Positions 5,933 through 12,153 of a stretch of 12,153 bases of DNA are shown piece after piece. The DNA comes from Kuafuiihalomonas phototrophica (GTDB lineage: Bacteria; Myxococcota; Kuafuiibacteriia; Kuafuiibacteriales; Kuafuiibacteriaceae): positions 1-12,153 of the forward strand of contig DAPKRQ010000135.1 in NCBI GenBank assembly GCA_031800475.1, read 5' to 3'. The notes below the pieces were generated by a model, which was not told the DNA's origin, did no database searches, and saw nothing but the letters and a program-made list of their open reading frames with translations. The stretch's first letter is position 1. Every line of letters begins with the position of its first letter. The position numbers and the translations under genes were made by a program.

Positions 5933-7240
5933 TCACCAATCTGCGGGAGGCTCCGACGGCAGCGAACGGACCGAAACCAGCCGATCCACCGAATCGAACC
6001 GGACCGCCCCGCCGTCTTCGGGTACCTCGAGGGTCCCCACGAGCCACACGTCCCCGCGCTCCGCCGACAGAAAGCGTGGGCCCAGCGGCGGAACCGTCAG
6101 GAGTCGTCCGGCATCCAAGAGGCGCAGGAGCGCCGAGCTTCCGGACGCCGAACCGTCGGTCAGGGCCTCCACCGCCAATCCGTAGATGCCCGGCGCTTCG
6201 GGCTGCACCCGGAGAAGCTCCGGACCTCGCCCGTCGAAATCGTCGAGCACCTCGCCTTCCATCGAAGCGAAGCGTGCCGAAAGCAGCCCCCGGCCGTCTG
6301 CCAAGGAGCCATCCGGCGCCACGAAGACCAAGTCCAGGTCGCTGCCGTCGGTGTCCCAGGTCAGCACCCCCCGAAGCCCCGGTTCCGAAGCCTGCGGCGC
6401 CACGACCGACACCGCGCACCGGCCTTCGGCCACCGGACCGGGCGCCTTGACTTCGATGGCATTGACCCCAGCAAAAAGCGGAAGGTCGTCCACCCGAAAG
6501 GCCCCCGTGCTGGGCTCGATCGGCAGCGGGCCATCGAACACCTGGCCCTGGGCGTCGGTCACCCTCCAAAAGCCGTCGCCCCCTTGGTGCCCCGCAACCT
6601 GCCCTTCCAGGCGGGGCAGGATCCGTTCGCGGACCGAGGCCAGCGGCTCGGGCTGGTCGATCCGTACCTCCGGGCAGCCCTCGCAGGCGGAGCTGACCCG
6701 GATCAGGGATTCTTGCTGGCCGACGCCGGCCCGCACTTGAACCCGGAGATCGGCCGGTCCCGGTGGGAGCGGAACGTCGTCGATCAAGAAGACCACGTCG
6801 GACCGCCGACCGGGCTGCGGGTTGGATACGGTGTCGCGCCGAAGGACCCGGCCGATGCAGGCCCCCCGACCCACCGCCTCCACTTCGATCTGCAGGCGTT
6901 CCGCGGTGGTCTCGGCCCGCCCACTGACCCGCAGGCTTTCGGTGCCCGGAGGAAAAACTTGGCCCTCGAAGGGCTCCCGGATCACCACCCGCGGCGAACG
7001 AGGCTCGACGACGCACCGTCCCTGGTTGCTGCAGATGGGCCGCAAATTCGGAGTGTCGGGCTCCGGGCAATCGTTGGCAGAAAGACACTCGAACGAACAC
7101 GCCCCCTCCGCCTGATTGCAAAAAAACCCCACTGGGCAATCCTGCTGAAAGCTGCAGGGCAGGTCGGTGCATCCGCCGGCTCCGATCAGGGCGATGGCCA
7201 CGGTCCCCAGGGTGCGGCCGTCGAGGGTCACAGGTCGCAT
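5933..7240 (-). CDS. Putative lipoprotein with CxxDxDCP region, Ig-like middle and DUF2135/YfaP-like C-terminus
   Basis: Counting from ATG 7240 (435 aa): a short signal TVAIALIGAGGC suggests lipidation at Cys24, though AGGC is a weak lipobox. A cysteine-rich segment (29-76) has the spacing CSFQQDCPVGFFC...CLSANDCP seen in many myxobacterial secreted proteins. Two beta-rich Ig-like stretches follow (about 84-184 and 191-282; RVVIREPFEGQVFPPG and EVRIDQPEPLASVRERI). The C-terminus has LTWDTDGSDLDLVFVAPDG (293-311), LDDFDGRGPE (332-341) and EAPGIYGLAVEAL (348-360). These match the pattern of DUF2135/YfaP proteins, in which such Asp-rich loops are typical. It is probably periplasmic or surface-located, with unknown ligand. 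GTG at 7231 overlaps the preceding stop as GTGA and is an equally good start, making the protein three residues shorter. Cotranscribed with the ASH-vWA gene. Confidence 0.8.
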   Translation of the reverse strand: MRPVTLDGRTLGTVAIALIGAGGCTDLPCSFQQDCPVGFFCNQAEGACSFECLSANDCPEPDTPNLRPICSNQGRCVVEPRSPRVVIREPFEGQVFPPGTESLRVSGRAETTAERLQIEVEAVGRGACIGRVLRRDTVSNPQPGRRSDVVFLIDDVPLPPGPADLRVQVRAGVGQQESLIRVSSACEGCPEVRIDQPEPLASVRERILPRLEGQVAGHQGGDGFWRVTDAQGQVFDGPLPIEPSTGAFRVDDLPLFAGVNAIEVKAPGPVAEGRCAVSVVAPQASEPGLRGVLTWDTDGSDLDLVFVAPDGSLADGRGLLSARFASMEGEVLDDFDGRGPELLRVQPEAPGIYGLAVEALTDGSASGSSALLRLLDAGRLLTVPPLGPRFLSAERGDVWLVGTLEVPEDGGAVRFDSVDRLVSVRSLPSEPPADW

Positions 7241-10065
7241 TCGGGCGAATAGGTGGCGCGGATGCGGCTTCCGCGGGGCGGGGGGGGATCGAACACCAAG
7301 TATCGGGGCGGCTGAAGACGAACCGTGGAACCCGCCGTCACGCCGTCCACCTCGACGCGAATCGGGTCGGCGGGTTGGGGCACCTGCGACAGTTCGAACC
7401 GGCGCTGAAGCCCGAACGTCAGCTCGCCCAACACCTGCAGATTGGCGCCCCAGTCGCCGCATATCGACAGGCCTTGCCCTCCCGTCGCCTGCAGGAAGGC
7501 TTCGTAGCGCGGCGTGGGCAGCGCCGTGTCGCAACCGGTCGGCCCGCCGCTGACCACCGCCGTGGTGATCGGTGCCCCCGCCAGCTGCTGCATGCGCGAC
7601 GCATAAAACGGCCCGGTCCCCGGGCTTTGGTCGTCCTCATCGGACACGACGATCAGGGTGAAGCTGGCGTCTTCCCGGAGCAGATCCCGGTTGAAGCCAG
7701 ACCCGAGGTCGGCCCGCTCCATGGCCCGAAGCGCCGCCTCGAGCCCGAGTTCGAAGCCCGAGCCCATGACCCCCACCCGGGCCTGCTGCCGAAACTGCTG
7801 GATCAACTGATTCCGAGACCGGGACTCGCTGTCGAGGACCGGTCCCACCAGGGCGCCGTCTTTTCGGCTTACCGAGACGGTGGTGATGCCGACCCGGTAG
7901 TGGGTCTCGTCGGGGTCGACCTGCTCGATGAACGACTCGATGTTGTTCGCCAAGGCCTCTTGGTTGTCGAGCATGGAGCAAGAGTCGTCGATCACGAAGA
8001 GCACGTCGGCCTTCCCGGTCTGGCGCTGGCGAAAGGTGTCGGTGACCTGGGCGTCCACGGCCGCGTCACCCCGCACGGGGACCCGGATCGGATACGGAAG
8101 ATCGTCGAACTCGATCCACAGGTCGGCCCGCTGCTCCCGCAGTCTGCGGGGGGCGAACTCGACCGAAAACCCGCCGACCCCTCCCGGCCCCAGTCCGAAC
8201 CCATCTCCGTCGGTCACGCGCAGGTCCGGGGCATCCGCACCCTCTACCCCAACGAGCCTCGCTCCCTCTACTTGTACGGGGATGCTGCCGGCGTTCAGCA
8301 GCTGAATCCCCGCACGTTCCCGCTTACAGTCCACGCGAAGCGTGCCGAAATCTACGGAATCGGGAACGACCTCCAGGTCACCGTAGCCTTCGCCCGTACC
8401 CAGAATCGGCACTTGCTTCACCGGCGCTGCCGGGTCGTTCGTTTCGATGAACAAGGTGCTCTTGGCGGGGCGCCGCTCGGTCGGTGAAAAGCGAAGACGC
8501 ACCTGGGCGCTCTGACCTCGAGACAGCGATCCTGGAGGTTCACCTTCCAACGAAAAGAACGGATCGGCCGGAGTGCGAAGCGACACCTGCATCTCGCATC
8601 CGGCGGTACCGCGGTTGGTCAAAATCGCCTGCTGCACGCGCGACAGCCCCGGCTCGAGCAGCCCGAAGTTGATCTCTGGCGGATCGACTCGGAGCTCACA
8701 GAACGTCTCGCCCCGAAAGGCCCTCACGGGCACGTCGACGCGCATCCGAGCCTGATCGTCGGTGACGATCGCGACCGTGGCAGAATGGGTGCCCAGCTGG
8801 GCCGAAAAGAACTCCACCGGCACCAGGGCGGTCTCGCCCGGGCCCAGGCGAGCGGGCAGCCCGGGCAGGTCGCCGAGCCGAAACGCCGGATCGCCGGTGA
8901 TGGTCAAATCCGTGACCTGCACCCGTGACGAGCCGGCGTTGGCCAGCAAGATCTGGCGGCGGCTCGGACCGTCTCGGGTTTCGACCCCGAAATTGATGGT
9001 CGGCGGCGACACTTCGAACCGGGGACCGATGCCGCGGCCATCGACGGGCACGGTCCGGTCCGCCAGCCGATCCAGATCGGTGCGAACCCGCACGAGACCC
9101 TGCTGGGAAGACGCGTCGGACGGCGCGAACCGCACCACCGCTTGAACCACGTCGCCCGGGCCCAAGCCGAAGGGAACGGCCCGCTCCAGATTCAGATCGA
9201 AGTCGCCCGAAGCCTCGAGCCGGACGTCCTGCACGGCGATGGATTCGGTCCCGACGTTCCGAAGGAGGACTTGCCCGCTGACTTCGTCGCCGATGCCGAC
9301 CTCGCCGAAGTCGAGGAACGGCGGATCGAACTCCAGGGCCGCAGCGCCGGCGTCGGCCCGCACGCGGACCTCGTAGCCGCAGCGATCTCCGCAGGTCTCG
9401 AACCGCACGATCCCCCGGTCTTCGCCGCGCACCACCGGCTGATAGCGAAGCGTCGCCACCACCTGGCCATCGGGAGCCACGGCGAACGGGGCTCGATCGG
9501 CCAGGTCTTCGAGCAGGGACAGATCGTAGTGTTCGGGAAAGCGAAAGCCTTCGGCCACCACCTGGCCTTCCACGGTGGCCGCGCCCCGCTGGCGGAGCAC
9601 GATCTCGGCAGACCGGGTCTCGAAGCGCTCGGTCCCGCGAAAGTCCACGTCCAGGGGCGTAACCTCGAGAAAGGACGGGGCTCCCTGGCCCTCGAGGGCA
9701 ACCTCCACGGTGGCTGCATTCGCAGCGTTCGTGCCGATGACCAGCTGGCCTCGCAGGGGGGCATCGCCCTGCTCCGGCGTGAACGCCACCTCCAAGGGCA
9801 GGGTCACACCCGCTGGCACCGGCTCCGTCGGCAGTTCCACGGAGAAGGGGGCCTCGGTTTCGACGCTGCGTATCTCCAAGGGCATGTTTCCGGCGCTTCG
9901 CACCTGGACCGACAGGCGCCGGGTGGCGCCGAGGGGCACTTCACCGAAGTCGAGCCGCCGGGGCTCGACCTCGACCTCCGCCACCCGCTCGATGAGTCCG
10001 CCCTCCTCTTCGCAGGCAGCCAGCAAAAAGAAAGCGAGCCCCCAGCGCATACCCATCCGGCCCAT
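7228..10065 (-). CDS. Large lipoprotein: six ASH-like repeats followed by a von Willebrand A domain
   Basis: The signal MRWGLAFFLLAAC ends in a good lipobox with Cys18. About six immunoglobulin-like units of roughly 100 residues follow, near 32-127, 133-238, 243-344, 349-450, 457-557 and 563-667. Most open with a P-x-x-x/I-x-FG phrase (VEPRRLDFGEVPLG, FDPPFLDFGEVGIG, VSPPTINFG, VDPPEINFG, VPDSVDFGTL), then N-x-G turns and F-x-P. This is the ASH / choice-of-anchor-D pattern. Residues 685-885 form a vWA domain: ADVLFVIDDSCSM holds the DxSxS metal site (693-697), and VVSDEDDQSPG (807-815) is a plausible further metal ligand. Cys845 and Cys869 may pair. A ~55-residue beta tail ends the protein. 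Likely an envelope adhesion or scaffold protein binding a partner through a divalent metal. The start at ATG 10065 has AAGG upstream and lies 9 bp after the GT gene; ATGs at 10056 and 10050 are alternatives. Confidence 0.9.
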   Translation of the reverse strand: MGRMGMRWGLAFFLLAACEEEGGLIERVAEVEVEPRRLDFGEVPLGATRRLSVQVRSAGNMPLEIRSVETEAPFSVELPTEPVPAGVTLPLEVAFTPEQGDAPLRGQLVIGTNAANAATVEVALEGQGAPSFLEVTPLDVDFRGTERFETRSAEIVLRQRGAATVEGQVVAEGFRFPEHYDLSLLEDLADRAPFAVAPDGQVVATLRYQPVVRGEDRGIVRFETCGDRCGYEVRVRADAGAAALEFDPPFLDFGEVGIGDEVSGQVLLRNVGTESIAVQDVRLEASGDFDLNLERAVPFGLGPGDVVQAVVRFAPSDASSQQGLVRVRTDLDRLADRTVPVDGRGIGPRFEVSPPTINFGVETRDGPSRRQILLANAGSSRVQVTDLTITGDPAFRLGDLPGLPARLGPGETALVPVEFFSAQLGTHSATVAIVTDDQARMRVDVPVRAFRGETFCELRVDPPEINFGLLEPGLSRVQQAILTNRGTAGCEMQVSLRTPADPFFSLEGEPPGSLSRGQSAQVRLRFSPTERRPAKSTLFIETNDPAAPVKQVPILGTGEGYGDLEVVPDSVDFGTLRVDCKRERAGIQLLNAGSIPVQVEGARLVGVEGADAPDLRVTDGDGFGLGPGGVGGFSVEFAPRRLREQRADLWIEFDDLPYPIRVPVRGDAAVDAQVTDTFRQRQTGKADVLFVIDDSCSMLDNQEALANNIESFIEQVDPDETHYRVGITTVSVSRKDGALVGPVLDSESRSRNQLIQQFRQQARVGVMGSGFELGLEAALRAMERADLGSGFNRDLLREDASFTLIVVSDEDDQSPGTGPFYASRMQQLAGAPITTAVVSGGPTGCDTALPTPRYEAFLQATGGQGLSICGDWGANLQVLGELTFGLQRRFELSQVPQPADPIRVEVDGVTAGSTVRLQPPRYLVFDPPPPRGSRIRATYSPECDL

Positions 10066-10074
10066 GGGCCCACC

Positions 10075-11733
10075 TTACGGGACGGCCGGGGTCGAGGTCG
10101 ACGTGGGGGCCACCGAAGGGGGCCGGTCCGACAGGCCTTTCACGTACAGCTGGGCCAGGGTCACGTTGTCCAAGTACACGCCGGCCACCGGGCGCGTTCC
10201 CAGGGTGGACCAGATCTCGGCCTCGGCTTCGCCGTGTTCGGGCTGTTCGAAGTGGAACGCGGCCTTGGCGAAGCGGGCATCGGACGCGTAGCGCAGGCCG
10301 CGCTCCGGCAGCACGCCCACCCGACGGTACATGCGGTAGGCGTCGTAATTGGTGCGATTGAAGAATACCCGCCCCTTCGGCACCCGCTGCACCAGCTCGG
10401 GCAGCAGCGGCCGGTTCACCGTGCCCCAGAAGGCCCGCTGCATGCCGAGCTCCGCAGCGCCCCGGACCCCGCCGGCCAGAGCGTTGTAGTAGGCGATCCC
10501 GAAAGGATGGGTCCGGACCGCTCCCGCCACCCCGGGGGCCAGCCAGACGATCACCGAAAGCGCCACCGGGATCTTCGCCCGGCTCTTCAGGGCCTGGGCA
10601 CCCCGGAGTCCCAGGGCCGCAGCGACCACGCACAGGGTCGGTAGCGCCGTGTACCAGTGCTTGGTCCCGCCGAAGATCGGGGTGTTCGGGAGCCCGATCA
10701 CCGCGATGGGCAAAAACGTCCCCACGACCAGCACGGCGGTCGCCCCGTTCCACCGACGGAACGCACTTCGCAGCAGTCCAAAAGCGCCGAGGACCAACCA
10801 GGGGGCCGGGACCGTCAAGGCGGTCATCACCCAGGGAAAGGACAACGGAAAGGGTGGCTGCACCCACAGCTCCCCGAAGTACGAGATCGGGTAGTGCTCG
10901 TGGCCCAGGTGAAAGCGCAGGTACGCCCCGAAGCGGTTCACCGGGTCGGGCCACAGGTAGGGCCAAGCGGCGAAGAAGACGGCGATTCCGAGCAGGCCGA
11001 CCGACACCAGGGGACCGGGCAACCCGGGCAGCACCCAATCCACGGTTCCCGACGGCCCGGGGCGGCGGCGCACCCGAAGGGCCTCGGGCGGCTCGGCCAG
11101 CCAGACCGCCGCGAACACGAAGGGGAGAAAAAACGCATTGAGCTTGGTCGACAAGGCAAGGCCGAAAACCAAGCCGGCGAGACCGACCCGCCCTCGGGAC
11201 GGCTGGCGCCAGGCCCGCAGAAAAGCCCAAAGGCTCCATACCCAGGCGGCGGTCATCGGCACGTCGAAAGTGGCCAGGTGGGCGTCGAAGAAGAAGCGGG
11301 GCATCGTGGCCAGCCCCGCCGCGGCCACCCAACCCACGGCGGCTCCGTACAGCTCGAGTCCCAGGGCGAAGGTGCCGAGCAAGGCCAGCGCGGCGAAGAA
11401 GAAGCCGGCCGCCCGAAAGCCCTGGGCCGCGTCAGCGACACCCAGAGTTTCGTGGAGCAACGCGTGAAACCCACCTTGCACCAGCTTCGGAAAGGCGGGG
11501 TGCTCGCTGTTGTACTCGAAGTGCTTTCGGATCACCGAATCGGAAAGAGCACCGAAACCGTGCTCACCAAACGCTTCGAACCATTCGAAGTACTGCTCTG
11601 CCGCCTTGAAGTAGTAACCTTCGTCTCGGACGAATCCAATGGAAGGAGCTGTGACCCAAAGTACCACGAAATGAAGCGCGGCCAACGCGAGTGCAGCCCA
11701 AAAGGCGGCGCGCCTGCGACTCCGTTCGGTCAA
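10075..11733 (-). CDS. Polytopic membrane glycosyltransferase, GT39/ArnT-like (GT-C fold)
   Basis: Likely moves a sugar from a polyprenyl-phosphate donor to a lipid or protein acceptor on the periplasmic face. Seen, counting from TTG 11733 (552 aa): a first membrane helix (about 9-29), then SIGFVRDEGYYFKAAEQY with Asp37-Glu38, the acidic loop pair expected in GT-C enzymes of this type. Next come YNSEHPAFPKL (74-84), ATFDVPMTAAW (154-164), LALSTKLNAFFLPFVFA (192-208), HEHYPISYFGELW (278-290) and GGTKHWYTALPTLCVVAAALGL (355-376), with about nine or ten hydrophobic helices. A soluble C-terminal part (about 452-552) includes RVFFNRTNYDAYRMYRR. The longer reading that starts at 12123 adds 130 Arg/Pro-rich residues that overlap another real gene, so I reject it. 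TTG 11733 overlaps the previous stop as TTGA. The acceptor cannot be told; the neighbouring lipoproteins are candidates only by position. Confidence 0.85.
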   Translation of the reverse strand: MTERSRRRAAFWAALALAALHFVVLWVTAPSIGFVRDEGYYFKAAEQYFEWFEAFGEHGFGALSDSVIRKHFEYNSEHPAFPKLVQGGFHALLHETLGVADAAQGFRAAGFFFAALALLGTFALGLELYGAAVGWVAAAGLATMPRFFFDAHLATFDVPMTAAWVWSLWAFLRAWRQPSRGRVGLAGLVFGLALSTKLNAFFLPFVFAAVWLAEPPEALRVRRRPGPSGTVDWVLPGLPGPLVSVGLLGIAVFFAAWPYLWPDPVNRFGAYLRFHLGHEHYPISYFGELWVQPPFPLSFPWVMTALTVPAPWLVLGAFGLLRSAFRRWNGATAVLVVGTFLPIAVIGLPNTPIFGGTKHWYTALPTLCVVAAALGLRGAQALKSRAKIPVALSVIVWLAPGVAGAVRTHPFGIAYYNALAGGVRGAAELGMQRAFWGTVNRPLLPELVQRVPKGRVFFNRTNYDAYRMYRRVGVLPERGLRYASDARFAKAAFHFEQPEHGEAEAEIWSTLGTRPVAGVYLDNVTLAQLYVKGLSDRPPSVAPTSTSTPAVP

Positions 11734-12152
11734 GAGCCTGCTCCCGAAGCGACCGGTTCGGGACCCGGCTCGCGCATGTCGGCGGCAAAGCAGAAGTGAT
11801 TGGCCCCGGCATCCGGCGAGAACACCGAAAAAGCGACGGTGGCGGTCCGCGCCGGCAGCCCGCTCAGGTCGAGCCGAAACGGCTTCCAGGTGTCCGACAG
11901 CTCGAAGCGGACGGTGTGGGCAGCCAGGGATCGGCTCGAGGTCTCGACCTCGATGGTCAAGTCGACCGGTGCCCGGGCCCGGCGGCTGCTGTATGTGGTG
12001 TGTCCGCCCCGCCCCACCAGGATCCCCTCCAGGGGTACTCGGGGATAGGCGATGCGGAGCCGACCCTCCGCCGGGGGATGGGCCCACAGGCAACGGCGGG
12101 GGGCATCGCCCATGCGGTGCCACTCGGGCGCCACGTACAGCCAGTCTCCGTC
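11730..12152 (-). CDS. C-terminal part of a beta-rich protein, cut by the window edge
   Basis: An open frame runs in from the right edge with no start in view (the GTG at 12134 is internal; DGDWLYV precedes and joins it). About 140 residues are visible and end ADMREPGPEPVASGAGS. The pattern of alternating strands, including GRLRIAYPRVPLEGILVG, APVDLTIEVETSSRS, TWKPFRLDLSGLPARTATVA and HFCFAADMR, suggests a jelly-roll-like beta-sandwich of the carbohydrate-binding or galactose-binding type. The specific family is not recognised. Overlapping its stop by 4 nt with the GT39-type gene argues for coupled synthesis and a shared glycan or envelope role. The N-terminal part, and thus any enzyme or membrane domain, lies outside the window. 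Confidence 0.75.
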   Translation of the reverse strand, partial: DGDWLYVAPEWHRMGDAPRRCLWAHPPAEGRLRIAYPRVPLEGILVGRGGHTTYSSRRARAPVDLTIEVETSSRSLAAHTVRFELSDTWKPFRLDLSGLPARTATVAFSVFSPDAGANHFCFAADMREPGPEPVASGAGS

Positions 12153-12153
12153 G

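Noticed and set aside
7241..7534. A longer start for the YfaP-like lipoprotein
   Set aside because: The extra ~98 residues overlap the vWA gene and are Arg/Ala-rich; the signal peptide comes only after ATG 7240.
9142..10644. A 500-residue plus-strand open frame across the lipoprotein and glycosyltransferase genes
   Set aside because: It crosses two well-supported genes in antisense and has no recognisable motifs.
11734..12123. An N-terminal 130-residue extension of the glycosyltransferase
   Set aside because: It is Arg/Pro/Gly-rich and overlaps a better coding frame; the membrane protein begins naturally at TTG 11733 with a first helix soon after.

Overview
This is a GC-rich, densely coding window with no RNA genes, insertion sequences or CRISPR array that I can see. 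Its secreted lipoproteins suggest a Myxococcota-like or other deltaproteobacterial-grade organism. They are a four-unit CGDG/CCPxGC cysteine-rich protein, a protein of ASH-type repeats ending in a von Willebrand A domain, and a CxxDxDCP plus YfaP-like protein. The GT39-type membrane glycosyltransferase is also of a type familiar from that group. This placement is inference from protein style, not from a marker gene.

Layout, right to left on the minus strand. A gene cut by the right edge (C-terminal beta-rich domain, 11730-12152) overlaps by 4 nt a polytopic GT39/ArnT-like glycosyltransferase (10075-11733). Nine bases later comes a 945-residue ASH-repeat/vWA lipoprotein (7228-10065). It overlaps the start of a second lipoprotein ending in a DUF2135/YfaP-like domain (5933-7240). 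After 67 bp comes folB, dihydroneopterin aldolase (5476-5865). These five genes look like one envelope-directed transcription unit with a folate enzyme at its end.

A plus-strand pair faces that unit: an unrecognised 250-residue protein (4223-4975) and a 134-residue protein of a small uncharacterised family (5040-5444). It converges on folB across only 31 bp. A 147-bp divergent intergenic region (4076-4222) carries a perfect 7-bp inverted repeat and a tandem 9-bp repeat, so it is the best candidate control region in the window.

The second minus-strand operon starts there. It holds an atypical NAD(P)-binding SDR protein (2495-4075), a small basic protein (2157-2498), an uncharacterised helical protein whose reading frame appears split by a one-base shift (1699-2160, continuing in another frame to 1433), and the cysteine-rich lipoprotein (84-1436). 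Junctions are repeatedly 4-nt overlaps of the ATGA, GTGA or TTGA type, which fixes several starts and suggests translational coupling. A GC-rich hairpin at 36-58 may end this unit.

No established named system is recognisable. The most interesting points are the frame break near 1741-1792, the tightly coupled operon joining an SDR enzyme to a cysteine-rich lipoprotein through two unknown proteins, and the paired ASH-vWA and YfaP-like lipoproteins next to a glycosyltransferase. Function for most of the unknown genes cannot be assigned from sequence reading alone.
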